A DNA stretch of 64,000 nucleotides from contig NZ_AZUY01000021.1 of assembly GCF_000513935.1 (NCBI RefSeq), positions 342-64,341 of the forward strand. Reading direction: 5' to 3'. The translations under genes were made by a program, and so were the position numbers. The notes beneath the pieces were generated by a model. The model did no database searches and was not told the DNA's origin. It saw only the letters and a program-made list of their open reading frames with translations. Within the stretch, counting starts at the first letter, position 1. Every line of letters starts with the position of its first letter. Shown here one piece after another: positions 18,801-25,641 of this stretch. Source of the DNA: Mesorhizobium sp. WSM3626. GTDB taxonomy: Bacteria; Pseudomonadota; Alphaproteobacteria; Rhizobiales; Rhizobiaceae.

Positions 18801-20735
18801 GTCGGCTCGACGGCCGTCGGCTACCAGGCGACCGCGACCGGCGTCAGCGCGCTGGCGCTCGGCCGCGACAGCGCGGCCAGCATCGACGGCAGCGTGGCGC
18901 TCGGGTCCGGTTCGGTCTCCGACCGCGCGATCGCTCCCGCTTCCGGGCAGATCGCCGCCGGTCCGTCGAACTTCATCCAGTACAACACCACCGACAAGAC
19001 GCTGCTCGGCGCCGTTTCGGTCGGCACCGCCACCGCCTACCGGCAGATCACCAACGTCGCCGACGGCACGCAGGACCAGGACGCCGTGACCGTGCGCCAG
19101 CTGGCGGGGGCGATCGCCGCGGTCTCCGCCACCTCGACGAAATATTTCCATGCCAATTCGACAGCGGGCGACTCGCTCGCGGTCGGTGCGGAATCGGTCG
19201 CGGTCGGCCCGACCACGGTCGTCAACGGCGACAATGGCGTCGGCATCGGCAACGGCGCGATCGTCGACCAGACGGCGCCCGGCGGCACGGCCATCGGCCA
19301 GAACGCCCATGTGATGCTGGCCGACGGCATCGCGCTCGGCACCGCCTCGACCGCTTCCGGCGTCCAGTCGGTGGCGCTCGGCGCGGGCGCCCAGAGCACC
19401 TTCGCCAACAGCGTCGCACTGGGTGCCTCGTCGATCACCTCGGTCGGCGCGCAGGCGGGCTACACCGCCTTTGGCCTGACCGCCGCGCAGACTTCCGCCG
19501 GCGAAGTGTCGTTCGGTGCCGCGGGTGCCGAACGCAAGCTCACCAATGTCGCGGCGGGCTCGGCCGACACCGACGGCGTCAACGTCTCGCAGTTGCGCGG
19601 CGTCTCGCAAAACGTGTCCAACCTGTTCGGCGGCGGCACCACGGTCAATCCCGACGGCTCGATCACCGGCCCGACCTACACCATCCAGGGCAACAATTAT
19701 TCGACCGTCTATGATGGCTTCACCGCCGTCGACAATGCGCTGACCAACATCAACAATGGTGGCGGCATCAAGTATTTCCACGCCAATTCGGGACTGGCAG
19801 ACTCGATCGCCGGCGGCACCGACGCCGTGGCGATCGGGCCGGAGAGCGTGGCGAGCGGCACAGACAGCCTGGCCGCGGGCCATGGCTCGACAGCCGCCGG
19901 CCAAGGCGCCGTCGCGCTCGGCCAGGGCGCACAGGCCAACAACGCCAGCGATGTGGCGCTCGGTTCGGGTTCGGTGTCGCAGACCGCGGTCGGTACGCCC
20001 AACACGGTCATCAACGGCAAGACCTACGCGTTTGCCGGGACGACCCCGACCGGAACCGTCAGCGTCGGCGACGCCGGCTCCGAGCGGACGATCACCAATG
20101 TCGCCGCCGGACGCATTTCTTCCGGCAGCACCGATGCGATCAACGGGTCGCAGCTCTACGCCACCAACACGGCGATCGAGGACCTGACCAAAACGATCGG
20201 CGGAATCGGCGGCACTGTCCAAAACACCGTGCAATACGACACCGTCAACAATCCGAACGGATCGACGACCAAGACCAACAAGATAACGCTGCAGGGCGGC
20301 GATCCGAATGCGCCTGTCGTCATCTCCAACGTCGGCCCCGGCGTTGCCGGCACCGACGCGGTCAACGTCAACCAGCTGAACCTGAATCTGGCCCAGAGCA
20401 AGACCTATACCGACCAGGTGGCGGTCACGACGCTGCAGCAGGCCAACAATTATACCGACCAGAAACTGGGCCAGCTCAATTCCGACATCAGCGGCATCAG
20501 GGACGAAGCCCGGCAGGCGGCGGCAATCGGACTGGCGGCAGCCTCGCTGCGCTATGACGACCGTCCCGGCAAGCTGAGCGTGGCGGCCGGCGGCGGCTTC
20601 TGGCGGGATTCGAGCGCCTTTGCCTTCGGCGCGGGCTACACCAGCGAGGACGGCCGCATCCGTGGCAATGTGTCGGGCACGGCGGCGGGTGGAAATGTCG
20701 GTGTCGGCGCCGGCCTGAGCTTCACCTTGAACTGA
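15849..20735 (+). CDS. Trimeric autotransporter adhesin, YadA/BadA family
   Basis: A 1,628-residue surface adhesin that would trimerise in the outer membrane. The N-terminus is an extended signal region of ~82 residues ending FPQTAFA, with a charged stretch and a long glycine-rich hydrophobic segment. Residues ~85-720 are head repeats of the YadA type (AIGxxAxAxGxxSxAxG). Further on are neck/connector blocks (LTNVAAG...STDAINGSQL) and three KYFHANS units at about residues 814, 1096 and 1305. The last ~75 residues are the YadA anchor (DDRPGKLSVAAGGGFW...GLSFTLN). The ATG at 15849 follows GGAGAGGGCACC; earlier in-frame starts lack this. Confidence 0.92.
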   Translation: MTDTQISSGSLLVQRRAAHFAGHWIVGADLGSRSARRRLMAVLRMAHGVLGMGRKRLGLGTLGVGGMLGAVVGVMFPQTAFAQLAIGNGVLTNTANCTTPSAGVQSTAIGCGSTATGSASTAIGTGATVNGNDGVALGTGITATGNASIAIGYTMSATGLNAIGIGVFANANGVNALAVGGNARALVDGASAFGVNSTANGANAVALGSTASASGGASVAIGLSSNASSANGAAIAMGVGAKANAGTGGGSPVAIGTNANASGTAPAGFTFEAVALGTAAASTGAWSAAVGSSSSATGTGASAFGTSATASANQSTAIGNGAAASGVGTTAMGYLAKATGTNAVSIGNQASAGGLNSQALGNVANASGNFALALGNQAVSSGVGSVAAGSGAQATGVSTTALGNNAAATAANASALGLGATAGGVDGTAIGKQANASAQDAIALGTTSIASGTASTAVGNVAVASGANASSFGSGATAAGDNSLAAGVSASAGGSASTALGIGTVASADNSTAVGRESRATGLNSTALGRGAQSSALNSISLGAGTRASGIGAVYVGSSTFATSASGDNAIGIGTDVTASDADAIAMGRDSQATAASAIAVGLQSAALAADSIAIGTGATADGGKAVAIGAGNTAYGDGAVAIGDPSYASGTGAFTGGANNIANSDGTATATAANQAAGAVAIGNNNKAIGQGSVALGNGSTAGAAGLAGNVALGNGATAAASSGDVALGSGSTTVAAVATPSAVINGTTYAFQGTAPTSTVSIGAPGAERTLTNLAAGRISALSTDAINGSQLFATNQAVDAIGAAITNINVGGGIKYFHANSTLADSQALGTDSVAVGPNAVANNAGDVAIGLNSASGPTTAVGGTTIGGVNYTFAGGTPAGAFSVGSAGAARQIQNVAAGQLNGGSTDAVNGSQLFATNQQVTQNTTDIAAIGGNITNLGNTINNIAGDTSTAYTDANGVGIRYARTNEAGLAQTDSFAQGVGSTAVGYQATATGVSALALGRDSAASIDGSVALGSGSVSDRAIAPASGQIAAGPSNFIQYNTTDKTLLGAVSVGTATAYRQITNVADGTQDQDAVTVRQLAGAIAAVSATSTKYFHANSTAGDSLAVGAESVAVGPTTVVNGDNGVGIGNGAIVDQTAPGGTAIGQNAHVMLADGIALGTASTASGVQSVALGAGAQSTFANSVALGASSITSVGAQAGYTAFGLTAAQTSAGEVSFGAAGAERKLTNVAAGSADTDGVNVSQLRGVSQNVSNLFGGGTTVNPDGSITGPTYTIQGNNYSTVYDGFTAVDNALTNINNGGGIKYFHANSGLADSIAGGTDAVAIGPESVASGTDSLAAGHGSTAAGQGAVALGQGAQANNASDVALGSGSVSQTAVGTPNTVINGKTYAFAGTTPTGTVSVGDAGSERTITNVAAGRISSGSTDAINGSQLYATNTAIEDLTKTIGGIGGTVQNTVQYDTVNNPNGSTTKTNKITLQGGDPNAPVVISNVGPGVAGTDAVNVNQLNLNLAQSKTYTDQVAVTTLQQANNYTDQKLGQLNSDISGIRDEARQAAAIGLAAASLRYDDRPGKLSVAAGGGFWRDSSAFAFGAGYTSEDGRIRGNVSGTAAGGNVGVGAGLSFTLN
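18288..19790 (+). repeat. Duplicated connector segments inside the adhesin gene
   Basis: Bases 18288-18318 and 19759-19789 are nearly identical (GGTGGCGGCATCAAGTATTT onward, differing at one base of the TCG-preceding codon), and 19136-19160 is a diverged third copy. They encode the KYFHANS units that mark repeated head-neck modules, so the stalk grew by internal duplication. Confidence 0.7.
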
Positions 20736-20754
20736 GGTGGACAACAGGGCGGCA

Positions 20755-21375
20755 ATGAACAGGCGAACCGGCCATGACAGGCTAGACGCGAATCCGGGAA
20801 AACCGTCGGGTTTCCCCGGATTTGCCATGGCATGCCTGACCTGCCTGGCGCTTGCCGGCGGGCCGGTGCCGGCTGCCGCGCAGGTGGCTTCGCCCTACAG
20901 GATCAAGCCCTCCGACGTGGTCGTGCCTCCCGATGTGAAGCTCGGACAGTACCAGCGCACCATCCGTCCCTTCGAGAACTGGACGCTGATCTGCGACGAG
21001 AACCTCAAGGCGCGCAAGAAGGTCTGCAACGTCTCGCAGGTGATCGAGGACGGCGCCGGCAAGATGGCGTTCAGCTGGTCGCTCGCGGCCACCCAGGACG
21101 GCAAGCCCTACATGATCCTGCGCACCGCGCCGAACGCCAGGAGCGATGGGCTGGTGTCGCTGAAGTTCGATGGGCGCGCCGAACCGATCGACGTGCATCT
21201 GAATGGCTGCAACGAAATGGTCTGCGTCGGCATGCTGCCGGTGGGACCCCTGATGCGCCAGGAGATAGCGCAAAAGGCGACGCCGGCGATTTCGTACCCG
21301 ACCGTCGATGGCCAGACCATTACCGTCACCGCAACGCTCAAGGGGCTGTCCGAGGCCCTTGCGCCAGTCAAATAA
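20755..21375 (+). CDS. Invasion-associated locus B (IalB) family protein
   Basis: A 206-residue exported protein. A basic N-region (MNRRTGHDR) precedes a hydrophobic segment ending VPAAAQ, then the IalB domain with its paired cysteines (WTLICDE...KVCNVSQ and GCNEMVCVG). IalB proteins were named in Bartonella, where one aids erythrocyte invasion; in rhizobia their role is unknown. It begins 20 bases after the adhesin stop, so joint transcription is likely. A hairpin (20791-20822) lies inside its signal-peptide codons; an alternative ATG at 20827 would lie past it but gives a signal without basic residues. Confidence 0.82.
   Translation: MNRRTGHDRLDANPGKPSGFPGFAMACLTCLALAGGPVPAAAQVASPYRIKPSDVVVPPDVKLGQYQRTIRPFENWTLICDENLKARKKVCNVSQVIEDGAGKMAFSWSLAATQDGKPYMILRTAPNARSDGLVSLKFDGRAEPIDVHLNGCNEMVCVGMLPVGPLMRQEIAQKATPAISYPTVDGQTITVTATLKGLSEALAPVK
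20791..20822 (+). terminator. Terminator-like hairpin after the adhesin gene, inside the next reading frame
   Basis: AATCCGGGAAAACC pairs with GGTTTCCCCGGATT (14-base arms, one mismatch, short loop), followed by TTTGCC. It lies ~55 bases past the adhesin stop codon and within the first codons of the IalB-like gene. It could attenuate transcription between the very large adhesin gene and the small downstream genes. Confidence 0.45.
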
Positions 21376-21388
21376 CCGAGGCAGCACC

Positions 21389-22081
21389 GTGAGCCAGCAA
21401 GACCCATTCATCTCCGCGACGCGCAGCAATCCGACGGTCGATCCGGACCGCAAAAGGATCGTCGAGCCGGACCGCAAGAGGACGGTCGAGCCGCCGCAGC
21501 GGTGGCCGCGCATCGTCGGGTTTTCGCTGTTGGGCCTGGCCATGATGGGCATCGGCTTCGCCGGCGCGAACTATGCCGCGATCGCCGGCCTGGTCGGCAG
21601 CCCGACGGCCGCACAGGCCGAGGCCGCCGCCGCTCCCGCGCTGCCGGACACGCCCTTCCTCCAGCACGTCAAGCAGGCCGGCGTACAGGCCTGCTCGACC
21701 GTCTTCCCGGTGCTCGGGCAGCTTTTGACGACCGGCACGAAATACAGCGTCAAATCGCTGTGGAACGACCAGGCCGCCGACAAGCACGCCGTCCAGGCCT
21801 TTGTCGGCATGGACTATGCCACCGACCGGTACAGCGGCCCGGCGGCCGGCGTGGTCTTCGCATCGCCCACAGCGTCGGGCTGCGAGGGCGCGATGGTGCG
21901 GGTGGCGCCGTTCGCCAGCCCGTGCGCGGACATTCCGTCCATTCTTCCGCAAGGCAGCAAGATCACCGACCATCTCGGACAGGTCGAGGTGTACGAGCTT
22001 GGCGGCAGCACGGGTGAAGCGCTTCTGCTGCCGACGGGCAACACATGCGTGGTGATCTCGATCGCATCGGCGGCCAAGTGA
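21389..22081 (+). CDS. Membrane-anchored periplasmic protein of unknown function
   Basis: A 230-residue protein from a GTG start with GAGG about 8 bases upstream, 13 bases after the IalB-like gene. The cytoplasmic N-terminus holds a tandem motif (TVDPDRKR, IVEPDRKR, TVEPPQR). One membrane helix follows (~residues 40-60, IVGFSLLGLAMMGIGFAG), then an Ala-rich linker and a periplasmic domain with three or four cysteines (ACSTVFPVLG, SGCEGAMV, SPCADIP, TCVVISIAS). No family recognised. Its position in the adhesin/IalB group suggests a shared role at the cell surface. Confidence 0.7.
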   Translation: MSQQDPFISATRSNPTVDPDRKRIVEPDRKRTVEPPQRWPRIVGFSLLGLAMMGIGFAGANYAAIAGLVGSPTAAQAEAAAAPALPDTPFLQHVKQAGVQACSTVFPVLGQLLTTGTKYSVKSLWNDQAADKHAVQAFVGMDYATDRYSGPAAGVVFASPTASGCEGAMVRVAPFASPCADIPSILPQGSKITDHLGQVEVYELGGSTGEALLLPTGNTCVVISIASAAK

Positions 22082-22127
22082 GGATGTCAGGCGAATGGGC
22101 GAGGCGCCCGGGAAAGGATTGCGGACC

Positions 22128-22589
22128 ATGAAATCGCGACGTTTGACAGTCTTGTGCATGGCCTTGCTGTGGAGCGGGCAGGTGGTCTCGGCCGATCTGG
22201 TGGAGCCGTCCGAACCGCCGCAGGAGGAGAAAGGTATCTGGGCGGCAATCGCCTACTCCCAGACCGATACCAAGTACGGCTTCTTCTGGGGCGCCGACAA
22301 GCGGCAGGAAGCTAAGGACATAGCGCAGAAATATTGCGAGAATGCCGGTGGAAAAGCCTGCAATGTCGTTGCCGTGTTCCGCAATCACCGCCATTGGACC
22401 GACGACGACGAGACCGGATTTCCCTACAAGCATTGCGGCGCGCTCGCCGTGGCCGACAAGGTGGAGCACAGGTTCACCCCCTGGGGCGTGAACTCGGCCG
22501 AGACCCGCCGGGAGGCGGAGGACCTAGCGCTCCAGGCCTGCGAGGCAGGGGGGATCCAATGCAAGATCCGCGAATGGGTCTGTACGTGA
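22128..22589 (+). CDS. DUF4189-like exported protein
   Basis: A 153-residue protein with a signal peptide (KSRRLTVLCMALLWSGQVVSA). The mature part has the repeated layout of DUF4189 proteins: a WAAIAYSQ opening, an alanine/cysteine block (AKDIAQKYCENAGGKACNVVAVF) and a second copy near the end (AEDLALQACEAGG, CKIREWVC). Cysteines are evenly paired, fitting disulfides in the periplasm. Function unknown. Fourth gene of the adhesin group on the plus strand. An in-frame start 33 bases earlier exists; the ATG at 22128 gives the more normal signal peptide. Confidence 0.75.
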   Translation: MKSRRLTVLCMALLWSGQVVSADLVEPSEPPQEEKGIWAAIAYSQTDTKYGFFWGADKRQEAKDIAQKYCENAGGKACNVVAVFRNHRHWTDDDETGFPYKHCGALAVADKVEHRFTPWGVNSAETRREAEDLALQACEAGGIQCKIREWVCT

Positions 22590-22655
22590 GAATAACGGCG
22601 TCTCGAAGCCGACCCTTTGGGCATTTGCCCGGCACAAAAGAGAAGGCCGCATTCA

Positions 22656-23204
22656 TTGGTTCATAGACATTTTTCGCTGAAGGCAGCCGCCATCTGCGCG
22701 GCTGCCTTCTCCGCTTCGCTGCCGGCTGCTTTCGCCCAACAGCAGCAGGCGGCGTCGCTCCCGAATGGCGCATCGTCGCTCCAGGAAAGCTATCAGGACT
22801 GGCAACTGGCCTGCGGCATGCAGGACAATGCCCGGGTCTGCACGGTCACGCAGGACCAGACGCAGAAAAACGGCCAGAGGCTTCTGGCCGTGGAACTGCG
22901 CGTGGGGCAGAAGGGCGGATTGACCGGAACCTTGCTGCTGCCCTTCGGCATCCTGTTCGAGCCCGGCGTGGCGGCGCAGATCGACGACCAGCAGCCCGTC
23001 GGACCGTTGAAGTTCAGGACCTGCCTGCCGAATGGCTGCGTGGCGCTGTTTCCGATCGACCGGGCGCTGACGCAGAGGCTCAAGGCAGGCACCGAGCTCA
23101 AGCTCAACGTCACCACGGCGGCCGAGACCCCGCTGAGTTTCCCGGTGTCGCTGAAAGGCCTTGGCGCCGCCCTCGATCGCATGGTCGCGCTCAGCGCACG
23201 TTGA
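22656..23204 (+). CDS. Second IalB-family protein
   Basis: A 182-residue exported IalB-like protein, last gene of the adhesin group. From the TTG at 22656 the N-terminus is a compact signal peptide (VHRHFSLKAAAICAAAFSA, cleavage after AFA). The domain shows the family cysteines (WQLACG...RVCTVTQ and FRTCLPNGCVAL) and ends with the FPVSLKGLGAAL block shared with the first IalB copy (ATLKGLSEAL). The two copies are clearly diverged and so old. Start choice is inferred from the signal peptide and AGAAGG upstream. Confidence 0.8.
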   Translation: MVHRHFSLKAAAICAAAFSASLPAAFAQQQQAASLPNGASSLQESYQDWQLACGMQDNARVCTVTQDQTQKNGQRLLAVELRVGQKGGLTGTLLLPFGILFEPGVAAQIDDQQPVGPLKFRTCLPNGCVALFPIDRALTQRLKAGTELKLNVTTAAETPLSFPVSLKGLGAALDRMVALSAR

Positions 23205-23223
23205 GGTGCAAGGCGACGGGGCC

Positions 23224-24534
23224 TCAAAAGGCCCATTGCAGCGCGAGGCCGACCACGGACAGTCCCATTGTGATTGTCGCGAGCCATCCGAGAAAGCACA
23301 GCCAACCCCCAACGGCGAATTCGCCCATGATGTCGGAACGTCCGGTCATCAGCATCATGACGACCATTACGGGAACCGCGCATATGCCGTTGATGACGGC
23401 GCTCCAGTAAAGCGCCTTGATGGGATCGATCGGCGTGAGCATGATCCCCATTCCCAGCGCCACGGCGGCGGCCAGGGTCGCATAAAATGCCATCGCTGCC
23501 TTCGGCTTGCGCTCCAGTCCCACTGGCCAGCGGCACGCCTCGCCCACGGCGAATGCGGCCGAGCCCGCGAGAACCGGCACCGCGAGAAGGCCGGTGCCGA
23601 TAATCCCCATTGCAAAGATCACAAAGGCGAATTTGCCCGCGACCGGCTCCAGGGCCTTGGCCGCATCAGAGGAAGAATTGATGTCGGTCACCCCGGCCTT
23701 GTGCAGGGTGGCAGCCGTTGTGACGATGATCGCGATGGCTATCAGGTTCGAAAAAGCCATGCCCACCAGGGTGTCGGCGCGAATGCGCTGGAAGGCACCC
23801 GGCGCTTGCCACGGTGCCCGCTTCAGCGGCTTGGCCTTGGGGTCGATCGTCTCCTCTTCGACCTCTTGCGACGCTTGCCAGAAGAACAGGTAGGGAGAAA
23901 TCGTGGTGCCGAGTATGGCCAGAAATGTCGTGAAGAAGGCCCGGCTCCATTCCATGTGCGGAAGAACGACCCCCTTGAGGGCCTCGCCCCATGGGATATC
24001 AGCCAGAAACGCAGCCACCACGTAGGCAAAAAGGCTCAGCGTTGTCCATTTCAGGACCGTGACGTACCGGCCGTAGTCGAGAAAGACGATCGCCAAAACA
24101 CAAGCCAGGCCGAACGCAACGACGTAAAGCGAGCTTGGGCCGCCCACCAGCAATCGCAAAGCATCAGCCATCGCGCTCAGGTCCGCCCCGATGTTGATCA
24201 CGTTGGCGGCGAACAAAAGCAAGGCTACAAAATATATCAGGGGAGACGGGTAGTGTCGGGCCAGATTGCCGGAAATACCTCGACCCGTCGTGCGGCCTAT
24301 CCGTGCTGCTATCTCCTGGATCGCGACCATGAGCGGAAGAGTGAACACCATGGTCCAACCGACGTTGAAGCCCAGCTGGGCGCCCGCTTGGCTGTACGTG
24401 CCGATGCCCGAAGGGTCATCGTCCGAAGCGCCTGTGATGAAACCAGGTCCGATTATGTGCAGGAATCGCTGGAAGGGCCCTTTTGCCCGAATATTGCTCT
24501 GTTTTTCAGAGACTTCGGCGCTTATGTCCCTCAT
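23224..24534 (-). CDS. NRAMP-related divalent metal transporter with altered metal site
   Basis: A 436-residue inner-membrane protein with ~11 helices and the NRAMP fold. In classical NRAMP transporters helix 1 carries DPGN and helix 6 carries MPH. Here helix 1 reads DDDPSGIGTY and the helix-6 segment reads GTTISPYLFFW, so the Asn, Met and His ligands are gone and Asp remains. A short charged loop (QEVEEE) follows helix 6. It belongs to an NRAMP-related group of uncertain substrate; Mn2+ or Fe2+ should not be assumed. A paralogue lies at 34218-35513. Convergent with the IalB gene, 19 bases apart. Confidence 0.85.
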   Translation of the reverse strand: MRDISAEVSEKQSNIRAKGPFQRFLHIIGPGFITGASDDDPSGIGTYSQAGAQLGFNVGWTMVFTLPLMVAIQEIAARIGRTTGRGISGNLARHYPSPLIYFVALLLFAANVINIGADLSAMADALRLLVGGPSSLYVVAFGLACVLAIVFLDYGRYVTVLKWTTLSLFAYVVAAFLADIPWGEALKGVVLPHMEWSRAFFTTFLAILGTTISPYLFFWQASQEVEEETIDPKAKPLKRAPWQAPGAFQRIRADTLVGMAFSNLIAIAIIVTTAATLHKAGVTDINSSSDAAKALEPVAGKFAFVIFAMGIIGTGLLAVPVLAGSAAFAVGEACRWPVGLERKPKAAMAFYATLAAAVALGMGIMLTPIDPIKALYWSAVINGICAVPVMVVMMLMTGRSDIMGEFAVGGWLCFLGWLATITMGLSVVGLALQWAF

Positions 24535-24756
24535 GGAGGTGCTCCAAGAACGCGGTCCCTTCGATATCCGCTTGAAGCAGAATTCAGCGCTCGCCGTTCG
24601 GTTCCTTTAGCTATCGCTGTAACATCATTGGTGCTTGCTTTGCCGGAAACATGATATTTCTCGCGCGGGTCGGTTTCCGCGACAGGTGAGGGCCATCATC
24701 AAACCGATCGGCAAAGAACCCATCCCATAAGAATTTCGCTGAAGACCGGTTCACTC

Positions 24757-24781
24757 GGAACATATCAGCGAGCGACTGGTT
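24757..24781 (+). promoter_or_regulatory. EcfG-type promoter (GGAAC-N16-GGTT)
   Basis: Both boxes of the general-stress sigma-factor consensus with 16-base spacing, ~38 bases upstream of the small Ser/Gly-rich secreted protein. Confidence 0.65.
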
Positions 24782-24818
24782 TGGTGGAGGCAGCACACAC
24801 AACCATGGGAGATCCTCC

Positions 24819-25127
24819 ATGATTACCAAACTTCTCTCCGCCACGGTGCTTGCGGTCGCTCTGGCCACGTCAGCCATGGCACAGTCGAACGGCACCGGAT
24901 CCAACAGCGGTTCAGGCTCGATGTCCGGCACCACCAATGGCGCAAATGGGACTGGGACCGGCACCGGCTCTGGTGCAGGGGTAACGCCCACCGATCCGAA
25001 CGCTACTAATTCGACAAAATCGTCGAGCGGCATGACCGACCGCTGCAAGGATGCCGCGGGCAACGACATCGACAACAACACCGCCTCCGGCGCGACAACG
25101 TCGAACATGCAGAACTGCAACACATGA
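24819..25127 (+). CDS. Small secreted Gly/Ser/Thr/Asn-rich protein
   Basis: A 102-residue protein with a clean signal peptide (ITKLLSATVLAVALATSAMA). The mature chain is low-complexity, rich in Gly, Ser, Thr and Asn (GTGTGTGSGAG), with two cysteines near the end (DRCKDAAGND and MQNCNT). It is probably unfolded and exported. GGAG lies 9 bases before the ATG, and an EcfG-type promoter lies just upstream, so it is likely made in stress or stationary phase. Its stop overlaps a possible 31-codon frame that leads to the cytochrome gene. Confidence 0.65.
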   Translation: MITKLLSATVLAVALATSAMAQSNGTGSNSGSGSMSGTTNGANGTGTGTGSGAGVTPTDPNATNSTKSSSGMTDRCKDAAGNDIDNNTASGATTSNMQNCNT

Positions 25128-25215
25128 GCCGGTGGCTAGGAGCACCGCCCGAAGTCGCTCTTCTCTCCGGGGCGACCAATCGGGCGGCGTTCTCGTTGCA
25201 ACGCCGCAGGCGCAG

Positions 25216-25641
25216 ATGAGCCGACAGGCCGTCAAGCAGGCGCCATCGGCCCTGCCGTGGGCGGCAGGCGCTTCGGCGGCTACCCTTATTGCGTTGTCGG
25301 TCTGCGCGATCGGCTTGATGCGCAGCAGCAATCTGCGAGAAACCACCATCCTGCAGGCGGTTGGTGGAGATCCTGACCGCGCCGTCCCGGCAATGATCCG
25401 CAATGGCTGTGGCGGATGCCACGAAATTCCGGGAGTCCCTGGTGCCCGTGGCACCGTCGGTCCGTCCCTGCGAGGCGTCGCCGAGAGAGAATATGTCGGG
25501 GCGTCGCGAACGTCCCCAGACGCGATGATGCGTTGGATCAGCAAGGCGCGCGACGTCGATCCCAAGACGGCCATGCCCAACACAAATCTGTCGCCCCAGG
25601 AGGCGCGCGACATCACCGCCTATCTTTATGCACGAACATGA
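25216..25641 (+). CDS. Monohaem c-type cytochrome, membrane-anchored
   Basis: A 141-residue protein: N-terminal hydrophobic anchor (~residues 15-36, AAGASAATLIALSVCAIGLM), then one class-I cytochrome c domain with haem motif CGGCH and a downstream methionine (KTAMPNTNLS) as axial ligand. It would carry electrons on the periplasmic side, plausibly to the caa3-type oxidase encoded nearby on the other strand. The ATG at 25216 is chosen because the hydrophobic segment follows; the frame is open further upstream. Its last 29 bases overlap the convergent triheme cytochrome gene. Confidence 0.75.
   Translation: MSRQAVKQAPSALPWAAGASAATLIALSVCAIGLMRSSNLRETTILQAVGGDPDRAVPAMIRNGCGGCHEIPGVPGARGTVGPSLRGVAEREYVGASRTSPDAMMRWISKARDVDPKTAMPNTNLSPQEARDITAYLYART

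Noticed and set aside
24587..24630. GTTCC box upstream of the first NRAMP-like gene as an EcfG promoter
   Set aside because: At the 16-base spacing the second box would read AATT, lacking the required GTT.
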